A stretch of 64,000 nucleotides of DNA from DAHUXD01 sp963805495 (GTDB taxonomy: Bacteria > Acidobacteriota > Thermoanaerobaculia > UBA5066 > Gp7-AA6): positions 1,674,001-1,738,000 of the forward strand of contig CAWDUQ010000002.1 in the NCBI GenBank assembly GCA_963805495.1. Reading direction: 5' to 3'. The notes beneath the pieces were generated by a model. The model worked only from the letters and a program-made list of their open reading frames with translations. It was not told the origin of the DNA and searched no databases. A program made the translations under genes and the position numbers. This document shows positions 18,145-26,124 of this stretch, piece after piece. Numbering within the stretch: the stretch's first letter is position 1; every line of letters starts with the position of its first letter.

Positions 18145-18783
18145 ATGCCGACATATTCACTTCCCGATCTGCGCTACGACTTCGGGGCTCTCGAGCCGCA
18201 CATCTCCGGCAAGATCATGGAGCTTCACCACAACAAGCACCACGCCGGCTACGTCAAGGGCGCCAACACGACGCTGGAGAAGCTGGACGAGGCCCGCGAG
18301 AAGGAGGACTTCACGCGCCTGGGCGCGCTCGAAAAAGCCCTCGCCTTCAACCTCTCCGGGCACGTGCTTCACTCCCTCTTCTGGCAGAACCTGACGCCCA
18401 AGGGCGGCGGCGAGCCGGGCGGCGACCTGGGAACGGCGATCAAGGCCGACTTCGGCAGCTTCGAGAAATTCAAGCGTCAGCTGACCGAAGCGGCGTCGAC
18501 GATCATGGGATCGGGCTGGGGCGCGCTGGTCTGGGAACCGCTCGCCGGAAAGCTCCTGACGGCGCAAATCTACGATCACCAATCGAACCTGAGCCAGGGC
18601 GGGATTCCCATCCTGGTGCTCGACGCCTGGGAGCACGCCTACTACCTTCAGTATATGAACCAGAAGGCCGACTTCTTCGCCGCGATCTGGAACGTTTGGA
18701 ACTGGAAGGACGTGGCCGATCGACTCGCCGCGGTGCGCTCCCTCGACGTCGCTCTCACCGGCGCCGCGACGAAGGTCGAGTAG
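18145..18783 (+). CDS. sodB: Superoxide dismutase (Fe/Mn family)
   Basis: 212 residues. Converts superoxide to hydrogen peroxide and oxygen. Metal ligands are recognisable: His28 in MELHHNKHH, the His of LHSLFWQN, and Asp/His of DAWEHAYY. GSGWGALVW is also typical. No signal peptide, so cytoplasmic. ATG 18145 preferred over TTG 18139 because GGAGG sits 7 bases upstream of the ATG. Fe versus Mn cannot be decided by eye, so the symbol is provisional. Confidence 0.93.
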   Translation: MPTYSLPDLRYDFGALEPHISGKIMELHHNKHHAGYVKGANTTLEKLDEAREKEDFTRLGALEKALAFNLSGHVLHSLFWQNLTPKGGGEPGGDLGTAIKADFGSFEKFKRQLTEAASTIMGSGWGALVWEPLAGKLLTAQIYDHQSNLSQGGIPILVLDAWEHAYYLQYMNQKADFFAAIWNVWNWKDVADRLAAVRSLDVALTGAATKVE

Positions 18784-18896
18784 ACGGCGGCGCCGCCGAG
18801 GCGCGCAGATGACGCGCTCCCCCGGACGGCGCCCGAGATCCTGACGTTGCCGCGATTCCCGGCGCTGACTTCGCCGCATACCCGGCCCCTCCGAGT

Positions 18897-21518
18897 TTGC
18901 CGGGGTCCGCGGCGTTGAGGCAGAATCCGCGTATCTTGACTGTCGCGTCGGTTCCCCTCGGATCCCGCCGGATGGTGCTCGGCGCGGTTCTGGTCGTCGT
19001 GGCCGTCGCCGCCTTCGGCTGGTTGGTGGTCGCGAATACCCGCAGCCTGGTGGAGCAGACGAACCGGGTGGAGACGACCTGGAACGCGCTCGCGGAGCTC
19101 GAGTCGACTCTCTCCGCGCTCAAGGACGCCGAAACGGGCCAGCGCGGATTCCTGCTGACCGGCGACCCCACCTACCTCGAGCCCTACGAGGACGGCGTCG
19201 TGGCCGTGCGTGCGCACCTGCCGCGGCTTCACACACTGGCGGCGGGCCGCCCGGCGTGGCAGCAGCGGCTGCACGACTTCCAGGTCCTCGTCGAGGCCAA
19301 GCTCGACGAGCTCGCCGAGACGATCCAGCTGTCCTCGACCGGCGACCGGGCCGCGGCGCTCAAACAGGTCCAGGCGGGATTCGGTCAGAGGTCGATGGAG
19401 CGGATCCGCGAGTCCATCGCCACGATGCGGGCCGACGAAGCTGCACTGCTCTCGGAGCGCTCCCGGAGGGCCGACGCCACCGCCCGGCGCGTCACGGAGG
19501 CGGCGGTCGCCGGAACCCTCGCGTCCCTGGCGCTGTTCGGGGCGTTCCTCGTGGTCCTTCGTCGGGACCTCGCCGCCCGTGAGCGCGCCCAGGAGGCGTT
19601 GCGCCAGAGCGAGGAGCGGCTCAGCACGACCCTGCGGTCAATCGGGGATGCCGTTCTGGCGACCGACGGGGAGGGCCGGGTCACGTTTCTCAATCCCGTG
19701 GCCGAGCGGCTGACGGGCTGGAGGCTCGTCGAAGCCATCGGCCATCCGGTCGAAGAGATCTTCCACATCGTCGAGGAGACCAGCCGCGCGCCCGTCGAGA
19801 GTCCCGTCCGGCAGGTCGTTCGCAAAGGTGCGATCGTCGGGCTCGCCAACCATACTCTCCTCATCGCGCGTGACGGCAGCGAAACGCCCGTCGCCGACAG
19901 TGGCGCGCCGATCCGCGAAGCCGGGGGCCGCATCGAAGGCGTCGTCCTCGTGTTTCGCGACATCGGGGACCAGCGGCAGGCCGAACGGGAGGCGCGGCGC
20001 CTGGCGGCCATCGCCGCGTCCGTCGAATATGCGATCGTCGCCGAGACGGTCGACAACGTCATCACCGACTGGAACCCGGGCGCCACGGCGCTCTTCGGCT
20101 ACACGGCCGCCGAAATGATCGGCCGGAAGATGGTGTCGCTCGCTCCGGAGGGCAGCGAGGATCCCACGCCCGGCCTGACCGCGGAGCTCCTCGCCGGACG
20201 GCGCATCGCCGAGTTCGACGCGCTCCGCCAGACGAAGGACGGCCGCTGGATCGACATCGTTGTCAACCTGTCTGTGATCCGCGACGCCTCGGGAGAGGTC
20301 CTCGGCATCTCCCGGTTGATCCGCGACGTCACCGAACGCCGCCGGCAGAGCCGGGAGCTCCAGGAGGCGCGGCACCGGGCCGAGGAGGCGAGCGCCGCCA
20401 AGGACCGGTTTCTCGCGACCCTCTCGCACGAGCTGCGGACGCCCCTCACCCCGGTCATGGCCTCGATCCATCGCCTCGAGCGTCGCACCGATCTCGGTCC
20501 GGGAATGGCGGAGTCCTTCGCGATGATCCGCCGCAACGTCGAGCTCGAGGCCCGGCTCATCGACGACCTGCTCGATCTCACGCGCATCTCCGCCGGTAAG
20601 ATCGAGCTCGACCGCCAGCCGTTCGATCTCCACGCAATTCTCCGCGGCGTCGTCCAGAACGCGCGAAGCGAGTTCTTCCGCCGGGGGATCGAGCTCGCCA
20701 GCGACCTCGGCGCCTCCGATCATTACTGCCTGTGCGACGGGGCCCGCCTGCAGCAGGTTTTCTGGAATCTCCTCCAGAACTCGGCGAAGTTCACTCCGCC
20801 GGGGGGCCGGGTCACGTTGCAGACCGAAAACCCGGCCGACGGGCGTGTCCGGGTGTTCGTACGGGACACGGGACAGGGAATCCGCCAGGACCTGCTCCCC
20901 CGGATCTTCGACGCCTTCGAGCAGGGGGACGTGACGGCGAGGCGGCGCGCCGGAGGCCTCGGGCTCGGACTCGCGATCGCGCGCAATCTCGTCGAGCTCC
21001 ACGGGGGATCGATCTCCGCGGACAGCGGAGGCGAAGATCGCGGAGCCACATTCGTCATCGAGCTCGCGACGACCTCCGAGCGTCCCGACCACACGGGCCC
21101 GGGCCAAATCGGCCGAAGCCGGCTCGAAACGCGTGGCCAGTGTCCGATTCTCCTCGTCGAGGACGATGTCGACACCGGCATCGCCGTCCGTGAGCTGCTC
21201 GAGGAGGCGGGCTTCGACGTACGGCTCGCCGACGGTGTCGAGGCGGCGCGGCGCGCCTTCCGTGAACAGCCGGCCGAGATTCTGGTGACCGACCTGGGGC
21301 TGCCGGACGGCAGCGGCCTCGAGCTCTTCGAAGGACTCAGGGCCTCCCATCCTGAGTTGCAGGGCGTCGTCCTCAGCGGCTACGGCATGGAATCCGACCT
21401 CGAGCGCAGCCGCGGCCTCGGGGTCGCCGAGCATCTGGTCAAGCCGCTCAACCTCGACCGTCTCATCGCCGTACTCGATCGACTGGGCTCGGCATCGAGG
21501 TCATCCGGATCGCAATGA
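18897..21518 (+). CDS. Hybrid sensor kinase: CHASE3-PAS-PAS-HisKA-HATPase-REC
   Basis: 873 residues from TTG 18897; ATG 18972 (residue 26) is an alternative. Two membrane helices (about 26-45 and 200-220) bracket a CHASE3-type periplasmic domain (LKDAETGQRGFLLTGDP is characteristic). Then a PAS (about 240-355), a second PAS (about 370-490), HisKA with acceptor His511 (LSHELRTPLTP), HATPase_c, and a C-terminal receiver with Asp799 (VTDLGLPDGSG). A weak sigma-54-like site lies at 18860-18875. The output partner is not evident; an internal phosphorelay is likely. Confidence 0.92.
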   Translation: MPGSAALRQNPRILTVASVPLGSRRMVLGAVLVVVAVAAFGWLVVANTRSLVEQTNRVETTWNALAELESTLSALKDAETGQRGFLLTGDPTYLEPYEDGVVAVRAHLPRLHTLAAGRPAWQQRLHDFQVLVEAKLDELAETIQLSSTGDRAAALKQVQAGFGQRSMERIRESIATMRADEAALLSERSRRADATARRVTEAAVAGTLASLALFGAFLVVLRRDLAARERAQEALRQSEERLSTTLRSIGDAVLATDGEGRVTFLNPVAERLTGWRLVEAIGHPVEEIFHIVEETSRAPVESPVRQVVRKGAIVGLANHTLLIARDGSETPVADSGAPIREAGGRIEGVVLVFRDIGDQRQAEREARRLAAIAASVEYAIVAETVDNVITDWNPGATALFGYTAAEMIGRKMVSLAPEGSEDPTPGLTAELLAGRRIAEFDALRQTKDGRWIDIVVNLSVIRDASGEVLGISRLIRDVTERRRQSRELQEARHRAEEASAAKDRFLATLSHELRTPLTPVMASIHRLERRTDLGPGMAESFAMIRRNVELEARLIDDLLDLTRISAGKIELDRQPFDLHAILRGVVQNARSEFFRRGIELASDLGASDHYCLCDGARLQQVFWNLLQNSAKFTPPGGRVTLQTENPADGRVRVFVRDTGQGIRQDLLPRIFDAFEQGDVTARRRAGGLGLGLAIARNLVELHGGSISADSGGEDRGATFVIELATTSERPDHTGPGQIGRSRLETRGQCPILLVEDDVDTGIAVRELLEEAGFDVRLADGVEAARRAFREQPAEILVTDLGLPDGSGLELFEGLRASHPELQGVVLSGYGMESDLERSRGLGVAEHLVKPLNLDRLIAVLDRLGSASRSSGSQ

Positions 21519-21521
21519 AAA

Positions 21522-21550
21522 GGCCGACCGCCCCGAAAGAGCGGTCGGCC
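21522..21550. terminator. Bidirectional intrinsic terminator
   Basis: GGCCGACCGC, 9-base loop, GCGGTCGGCC: a perfect 10-bp stem. On the minus strand it is followed by TTTTC. Between the convergent kinase gene and the Gly/Gln-rich gene. Confidence 0.85.
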
Positions 21551-21573
21551 CCGGACGAACGGGAACGGGTAAT

Positions 21574-21837
21574 CTATTCCCGGTTCTGATCCGTCTCCGA
21601 GCTGGAACCCCCGCGGCCGGACTTGCCGGTTCCGGGATTCCCGCCCTCGTTGAACTGGCCCCTGTCGTCTCGAGACTCTCCGCCGCGCCCCTGCGTGCTC
21701 TGCCCGCCCGGTTTGCCGGAGGGTGCGCTCTGTCCGCCCTGCTGTCCCGGCTGCCCGCCCTGCTGTCCCGGCTGCGAGCCCTTGCTCTGACCGGCGGAAC
21801 CCTGCTCGGGCTTGTTCTCTCGATCGCGATCCACCAT
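21574..21837 (-). CDS. Gly/Gln-rich low-complexity protein
   Basis: 87 residues, ATG 21837 behind AAAAGGAGG. Entirely hydrophilic, with PGQQGGQ repeated in tandem (about residues 23-37) and a Gly/Ser/Arg tail; no hydrophobic core. The composition recalls small stress-induced KGG/GsiB-like disordered proteins, but I cannot show homology. Between a sigma-54-like site and a strong terminator, so probably single-gene. Confidence 0.7.
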   Translation of the reverse strand: MVDRDRENKPEQGSAGQSKGSQPGQQGGQPGQQGGQSAPSGKPGGQSTQGRGGESRDDRGQFNEGGNPGTGKSGRGGSSSETDQNRE

Positions 21838-21880
21838 GAGAAACCTCCTTTTGGAAAGCTCCGACTCGATTGGAGTCCGA

Positions 21881-21896
21881 TTCACAAATCGTGCCG
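21881..21896 (-). promoter_or_regulatory. Sigma-54-like promoter of Gly/Gln-rich gene
   Basis: Minus strand CGGCACGATTTGTGAA: perfect GGCACG -24 element, weaker -12 (TGAA instead of TTGC); 8 of 11 positions. Confidence 0.5.
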
Positions 21897-22268
21897 AACG
21901 CTCAGAGACACGGTCCGACGATCGTCCGCCGCCGAGGCACACGGCCAGGTGCGGCTCGATCAGCTTGACCTCCGGGAAGAGCCAGGGCTGGCAGGCATCG
22001 ACCTCGGTGTCATTCGGCGTCCGGTGTATTCGGCTCTTGCACCCCGGCTCGAACTCGAACTGCTTGACGAAGTTCGTCGCGGAGACCCGCTCGCGCCGGA
22101 CCAAGGGCCGCCGCGGGCCCCACAAGCGGGCGTCCCGCGGGGTCCTCCCGACCGCCAGGCTGCTCACTGAATTATTTGGCGCCGACCGGCATGCCGTCGA
22201 GGGAGTGCGATTCACGCACCGTCCGTCCATCGTCCGCCGCGGGTGCCGACCGGACCGGATGAAAAGGG
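21897..22268. other. Intergenic region without a recognised gene
   Basis: About 370 bases between two minus-strand genes. No supported gene. A stretch near 22200-22225 (minus strand TGAATCGCACTCC) partly repeats sequence from 21870-21890 (TGAATCGGACTCC), perhaps an old duplication of the promoter region. Confidence 0.4.
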
Positions 22269-22299
22269 GGGCGGCCCGCCCTGGCGCGGGGGGCCACCC
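22269..22299 (-). terminator. Terminator of the 22348-22554 gene
   Basis: On the minus strand GGGTGGCCC and GGGCCGCCC pair over 9 bases (one U-G wobble), followed by CCCTTTTC. Confidence 0.65.
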
Positions 22300-22347
22300 G
22301 CAAAAGAAGAGACTCGCCCTCCGGTCGAAGGGCGTTGGGGCCGGAAA

Positions 22348-22554
22348 TCAGGGCGTAACCGCCGGGGTGACGTCGACGGTCGAGGTGGTTGTCGTCGTTT
22401 CCGTCGTGGGTTCGGGAGTCCCGTACGCCGACGGCGCTTCGCTCGTCCTCGATGTCTCGGTGGTCGTCGTGGTCGTCTCCTTGCGCTGACATCCCATTGC
22501 CAGCGCCGCGACGGCCACGACCAGGAAGCTGCCCAAGGTGATTGTCTTGTTCAT
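22348..22554 (-). CDS. Small Thr-rich lipoprotein
   Basis: 68 residues, ATG 22554 behind GGAGGAGG. Signal peptide ending in a lipobox (LAMGC), then a Thr/Glu/Ser-rich mature part (KETTTTTTETSRTSE, TTETTTTTSTVDV). Probably an anchored disordered surface or periplasmic tail; no known domain. Own sigma-54 promoter upstream and terminator downstream. Confidence 0.75.
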   Translation of the reverse strand: MNKTITLGSFLVVAVAALAMGCQRKETTTTTTETSRTSEAPSAYGTPEPTTETTTTTSTVDVTPAVTP

Positions 22555-22599
22555 CGGTTTTCCTCCTCCGGTGCCCGTCGCCGGGCCCGCGATTGGCTG

Positions 22600-22615
22600 T
22601 GCAACCCGCGTGCCG
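22600..22615 (-). promoter_or_regulatory. Sigma-54 promoter of Thr-rich lipoprotein
   Basis: Minus strand CGGCACGCGGGTTGCA: 10 of 11 consensus positions, 45 bases before the ATG. Confidence 0.78.
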
Positions 22616-22669
22616 GCACGACAGACGTCGAGCCGGGCCGGGGCCTTCGCGGCGCGTCGACGCCGCGTT

Positions 22670-22906
22670 TTACGACTCGGTGTCGTCTCCGTCGGTCCCG
22701 TCCGAAGACGGCCGCGGCGAATTGCCCGCGGAAACTCTGCCCTCGCCGGGACGACGCTCGGGGTGCCGGCTCGTCAAGCCCTCGCCTACGACATCCGCCC
22801 GATGGCGCGGCCGGCCTTCCGGGCGCCCGGGCTCCGTCTCTTCGCCAATCGGCGGCCGTGCCCCCTCGTGCTTCATGCCCTGCCGGATTTCCCCGCGATC
22901 GCCCAT
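22670..22906 (-). CDS. Small hydrophilic protein of unknown function
   Basis: 78 residues, ATG 22906 preceded by AAGGAGAAGAT. Very hydrophilic, rich in Gly, Pro, Arg, Glu and Asp, ending SSDGTDGDDTES; no hydrophobic core and no recognised domain. Support for a real gene is contextual: the ribosome site and a sigma-54-like site on the same strand 50 bases upstream, a set-up shared with neighbouring small stress-type genes. It could be a disordered protectant protein. Confidence 0.5.
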   Translation of the reverse strand: MGDRGEIRQGMKHEGARPPIGEETEPGRPEGRPRHRADVVGEGLTSRHPERRPGEGRVSAGNSPRPSSDGTDGDDTES

Positions 22907-22955
22907 ATCTTCTCCTTCGCGAATTCAGAGCAGGATTGCCCCTGGCCGCGGTAAT

Positions 22956-22971
22956 TGCACGAAGCGTGCCT
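22956..22971 (-). promoter_or_regulatory. Sigma-54 promoter of 22670-22906 gene
   Basis: Minus strand AGGCACGCTTCGTGCA: 9 of 11 positions. Divergent from the site at 22984-22999. Confidence 0.6.
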
Positions 22972-22983
22972 CCCGACGGTGGA

Positions 22984-22999
22984 TGGCAGCGGATTTGCT
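22984..22999 (+). promoter_or_regulatory. Sigma-54 promoter of metallothionein-ku operon
   Basis: TGGCAGCGGATTTGCT: 9 of 11 positions, 25 bases before ATG 23025. Confidence 0.65.
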
Positions 23000-23024
23000 C
23001 CTCTCCCACCGCGGAGGTGAAACC

Positions 23025-23180
23025 ATGAGTTGCTCCCATTCAGGATGCCGCTGCGACGATGCCAACGTCGAACGCCGGGGCAAGAACTACTGCAGTGAGC
23101 GCTGCGCCGACCTCGCGTTGCCGCGCTCGGACGAAGAGGGGCCGTGTCCCTGCGGGCACCCGGATTGCGCGGCCGTCTGA
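23025..23180 (+). CDS. Metallothionein-like protein
   Basis: 51 residues, ATG 23025 behind CGGAGGTGA. Eight cysteines (3, 8, 10, 23, 27, 41, 43, 48) and two histidines (5, 45). GKNYCSERCAD and GPCPCGHPDC match the bacterial SmtA-type metallothionein layout, which binds Zn/Cd/Cu in a cluster. Cytoplasmic. Only 17 bases separate it from ku, so the two are probably co-transcribed. Confidence 0.82.
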   Translation: MSCSHSGCRCDDANVERRGKNYCSERCADLALPRSDEEGPCPCGHPDCAAV

Positions 23181-23197
23181 GCCGCGGGTGACCGCGG

Positions 23198-24028
23198 ATG
23201 CGACCGATCTGGAACGGGTACGTCACCTTCGGACTGATCTCGATTCCCGTCTCTCTGCATTCGGCGGTCGAGGCGAGCGAGCGTGTCTCCTTTCGACTTC
23301 TCCACCGCAAGGACCACGCGCCCATCGTCTACAAGAAGTTCTGCAGCAAGGAAGACATCGAGGTTCCGGGAGACGAGATCGTCCGGGGCTTGGAAGTCGA
23401 AGACGACGAGTATGCGGTGGCCGAAAAGGAAGACATCGAAGAGGCGGGCCGCGAGGCCCACGGCGCGACCGACGAGATCGAAGTCCTCCAGTTCGTCGAG
23501 CTCGGCGCGTTGAACCCGCTGAGCTTCGACCACCCCTACTATGTGGCCCCGAGGAAAGGCGGCGAGAAGGCGTACGGCGTGCTGCGGGAGGCGCTTCTCG
23601 ACGCCCGGCGTGTCGGGATCGTGCGGTTGGGTCTTCGAAAGACGTCGACCCTCGCGGCGCTGCTCCCGGGGCCGCGGGCCATCGGGCTCGAGACGCTGCG
23701 GCCCTACGAAGAGATTCGGGACCCGCTGAAGGTCGTCGTTCCGCCGAACCCGAAGCGGGCGGGCGAAGTCAGGATGGCGCGTCTCCTGATCGATCAGATG
23801 AGCGCCGAAGGCTGGAACCCGGCCGAGCATCCCAACACCTACCGCAAGTCGCTCCGGAAGCTCCTCGCGTCTCGGAGGCGGTTCACGCTCTCGGCGCGGG
23901 ACGAGGAAAAAAAGACCGCCGCCCGGGGCAACGTCGTCGACCTCATGGACGCCCTCAAGCGCAGCCTCGAACAGCCCCGCTCCCGCAACGCCGCGCGCGG
24001 CGGTCGACGCCGCGCCGGTGCCGCCTGA
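23198..24028 (+). CDS. ku: Ku protein, non-homologous end joining
   Basis: 276 residues, normal for bacterial Ku. Homodimeric ring that binds DNA double-strand ends and recruits LigD. The start (MRPIWNGYVTFGLISIPVSL) is diagnostic, followed by the Ku core (KDHAPIVYKKFCSKEDIEVP, RPYEEIRDPLKVV) and a Lys/Arg-rich tail. It follows the metallothionein gene closely. No LigD ligase/polymerase is in the window, only a separate LigD-type phosphoesterase at 51517-52230. Confidence 0.95.
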   Translation: MRPIWNGYVTFGLISIPVSLHSAVEASERVSFRLLHRKDHAPIVYKKFCSKEDIEVPGDEIVRGLEVEDDEYAVAEKEDIEEAGREAHGATDEIEVLQFVELGALNPLSFDHPYYVAPRKGGEKAYGVLREALLDARRVGIVRLGLRKTSTLAALLPGPRAIGLETLRPYEEIRDPLKVVVPPNPKRAGEVRMARLLIDQMSAEGWNPAEHPNTYRKSLRKLLASRRRFTLSARDEEKKTAARGNVVDLMDALKRSLEQPRSRNAARGGRRRAGAA

Positions 24029-24199
24029 AACGGCACGTCGGCGGATCGCCTCGACCTCGACTCTGCCGAGTCGGCAGACGACGTCGACCGGCGACTCTCT
24101 CGCCCGGGCGCGTGCGCCAGCGGATCGATGCACGACGCGTCTTCTCGGGACCGCGGAATTCGTGCCCGCGACAATTCCCGTCGCCCGCGTGTCCAGGAG

Positions 24200-24215
24200 C
24201 GGCATCCTCCTTGCA
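24200..24215 (+). promoter_or_regulatory. Sigma-54-like promoter of LPxTG/sortase pair
   Basis: CGGCATCCTCCTTGCA: 8 of 11 positions, 55 bases before ATG 24271. Confidence 0.5.
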
Positions 24216-24270
24216 CCGGAGAGCATGGATGGACAGGCATGCCGCCTGCCCACGCAACCGAGGAGGTCCC

Positions 24271-24945
24271 ATGACCATTCGCAGAACTCTGGTGGCGATC
24301 GCCATCGGGGCGGTCGCCGCATTCGCGTCCGCCCAGAACGCGGACAAGAACACGGCGGCTCCGACCGCGAACGACTACCGTCTCCGAGTCGTCGAACCTG
24401 CCGAAGGCGCGACGGTCTCGGGCTCGAACGTCCAGGTCGTCGTCGATCTGAATTCGCCGCGGCGGCTCGGCGACGACCAACGCGACACGAATTCCATGCC
24501 CCACCCGCGGGTCGACGTCTTCGTCGACAACGATTCGAAGGGAACGCTCGAGGAGAATTCCAACGTGCTCACCATCGCGAGCCTCTCGGAAGGCCCGCAC
24601 AAGCTGGTGGTCCTGGCCAAGAACCTCAGCGGTGAGATCATCGACCGCAAAGAGGTCAACTTCGACGTGGCGAGCGCCTCGACGGCCACGACCTCCGGGC
24701 GAACGTCCACGGCACCGGCGCCGATGACGACCGACCGCTCCGCGATGGCGCCGGCCCCGAACCCGGATCGCTCGACGGCGACGACGTACACCGCACCGCC
24801 CCCCGCACCCATGGCTTCCTCGCGTGAAACGTCCCCGGCGCCTGCGCCGGAGACGCTGCCGGAAACGGCGTCATACGATCCGCTGCTCGCGGTGGGAGGC
24901 CTCGCGCTTCTGGCGACGGGGCTCGTTCTCCATCGTCGCTCCTAG
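24271..24945 (+). CDS. Exported protein with C-terminal LPETA sorting signal
   Basis: 224 residues, ATG 24271 behind AGGAGG. Signal peptide (to about 22), an Ig-like domain (about 35-135: LRVVEPAEGATVSGSNVQVV, PRVDVFVDND, GPHKLVVLAKNLSG), then a Pro/Thr/Ala-rich linker. The C-terminus is a textbook sortase signal: LPETA at 196-200, a hydrophobic stretch (PLLAVGGLALLATGLVL) and HRRS. The sortase gene starts 9 bases after the stop, so this is very likely its substrate. Confidence 0.85.
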   Translation: MTIRRTLVAIAIGAVAAFASAQNADKNTAAPTANDYRLRVVEPAEGATVSGSNVQVVVDLNSPRRLGDDQRDTNSMPHPRVDVFVDNDSKGTLEENSNVLTIASLSEGPHKLVVLAKNLSGEIIDRKEVNFDVASASTATTSGRTSTAPAPMTTDRSAMAPAPNPDRSTATTYTAPPPAPMASSRETSPAPAPETLPETASYDPLLAVGGLALLATGLVLHRRS

Positions 24946-24954
24946 TCTGGCTCG

Positions 24955-25626
24955 ATGACCACGGACCCGGCGCCGCCCGTCACGGTCGTCCGTTCCGGCA
25001 CGCCCGGTCCGCGGTCTTCCCTTTCCTACCGCCGCGCGGCGGCCGTCCTCGTCCTGGTCCTGACCGGCGCGGCCCTGCTGGGAGTCGCCGCGGTCCATCG
25101 CCTGGTCGGAATCCGGGCCCAGTTCGACGCGCCGGACGCTCGAATTCCGTCGGCTGCCCTGCCGGTGGAGGGAGCCCGGGTCGGACGGCTCCGCATTCCG
25201 CGCCTCGGGCTCGATCTGGCGGTCTTCGAGGGCGTCACGGACGCCGTCCTCCGCATGGGGCCCGGTCACGTGCCAGGCACCGCGCTGCCCGGCACGTCCG
25301 GCAACTGCGTCATCGCCGCTCACCGCGACGGATTTTTCCGCGGCCTGAGGAACGCGCGGGCCGGCGATCGCATCGTCCTGAGCACGCCATCCACCGACCT
25401 CCAATACCGGCTGTCGCAACGGCGCATCGTCGAGCCGACAGAGGTTTCCGCGCTTCGACCCACCGCAACCCCGCGGCTCACGCTCTTGACGTGCTACCCC
25501 TTTTCCTGGATCGGTCCCGCCCCTTCGCGTCTCGTGTGGGTGGCGATTCCCGCCGGCGCACCGCGCAGCTTGCCCGCGGCGCCCCTTGGAACTGCCGAAA
25601 GACGACCCGGACCCCCGGGAGATTGA
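24955..25626 (+). CDS. Class D-like sortase
   Basis: 223 residues. One N-terminal membrane helix (AAAVLVLVLTGAALLGVAAV), then the sortase barrel. Catalytic triad visible: His123 (IAAHRDGF), Cys180 (LTLLTCYPF) and Arg192 (PSRLVWV). Starts with VGRLRIPRLGLDLAVFEGV as in class D/E enzymes. By family knowledge it cuts LPxTG signals and links the protein to an amine acceptor. Encoded right after its probable substrate. In a Gram-negative the acceptor is unknown. Confidence 0.9.
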   Translation: MTTDPAPPVTVVRSGTPGPRSSLSYRRAAAVLVLVLTGAALLGVAAVHRLVGIRAQFDAPDARIPSAALPVEGARVGRLRIPRLGLDLAVFEGVTDAVLRMGPGHVPGTALPGTSGNCVIAAHRDGFFRGLRNARAGDRIVLSTPSTDLQYRLSQRRIVEPTEVSALRPTATPRLTLLTCYPFSWIGPAPSRLVWVAIPAGAPRSLPAAPLGTAERRPGPPGD

Positions 25627-25839
25627 AGATGACGCGAAGGGCTTCGTCGTGGCGACGTCGTTCGACGTGATGTAGCCGTCGACGACGCCCGACAGCCTCC
25701 GTCCCCGCAACGCGAGCTCGACCACCCGGAGCTCGGCGGAGCCGCGATCACTCCTCGCAGCCCCGCGCGATTCATGGCTCCGCACTCCGGCGGTGGCGCC
25801 TCCAAAGGCCGCGCCCGGCCCGCCGGTCGCCCCGGAGGA
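25627..25839. other. Intergenic region, no supported gene
   Basis: About 210 bases between the sortase and the terminator of the lmo0937-type gene. No ribosome site plus plausible protein found on either strand. Confidence 0.4.
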
Positions 25840-25874
25840 GGCGCCGTACGGCCGGCCGTCGGCCGTGCGGCGCC
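25840..25874 (-). terminator. Hairpin downstream of lmo0937-type gene
   Basis: GGCGCCGTACGGCC and GGCCGTGCGGCGCC form a 14-bp stem with one mismatch and a 7-base loop. No clear U-run. Confidence 0.5.
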
Positions 25875-25907
25875 TCGCTCCCCGGGGACTCGGACCCGAT
25901 CAGGCCG

Positions 25908-26057
25908 TCAAACGGCCCGGCGCCCCGATAGGAGGTTGATGATCAGAACCACGACCGCGATAACGAGGAGGATGTGAATGAAGCCGGACAGCGTATACCC
26001 GGTGATCAGGCCGAGCAGCCAGAGCACGAGAAGGATGACGAAGATAGTCCACAGCAT
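25908..26057 (-). CDS. lmo0937-type tiny membrane protein
   Basis: 49 residues, ATG 26057. It starts MLWTIFVILLVLWLLGLITG, continues YTLSGFIHILLVIAVVVL and ends SGRRAV, closely matching the lmo0937 family of about 50-residue double-helix membrane proteins. Function unknown; frequently found with stress genes. A sigma-54 site lies 49 bases upstream. Confidence 0.85.
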   Translation of the reverse strand: MLWTIFVILLVLWLLGLITGYTLSGFIHILLVIAVVVLIINLLSGRRAV

Positions 26058-26105
26058 GTTGTGACTCGTCCTTTCCGGGGCATGAGCGGCCCCGCCTCTC
26101 CCGAG

Positions 26106-26121
26106 AGCGAATCCCGTGCCA
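26106..26121 (-). promoter_or_regulatory. Sigma-54 promoter of lmo0937-type gene
   Basis: Minus strand TGGCACGGGATTCGCT: 10 of 11 positions. Immediately downstream of the sigma-54 activator gene's stop. Confidence 0.72.
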
Positions 26122-26124
26122 GCT

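Noticed and set aside
21715..21790. Short tandem repeat that could suggest a CRISPR or minisatellite
   Set aside because: It is the coding repeat PGQQGGQ of the Gly/Gln-rich protein; two units only and no spacers.
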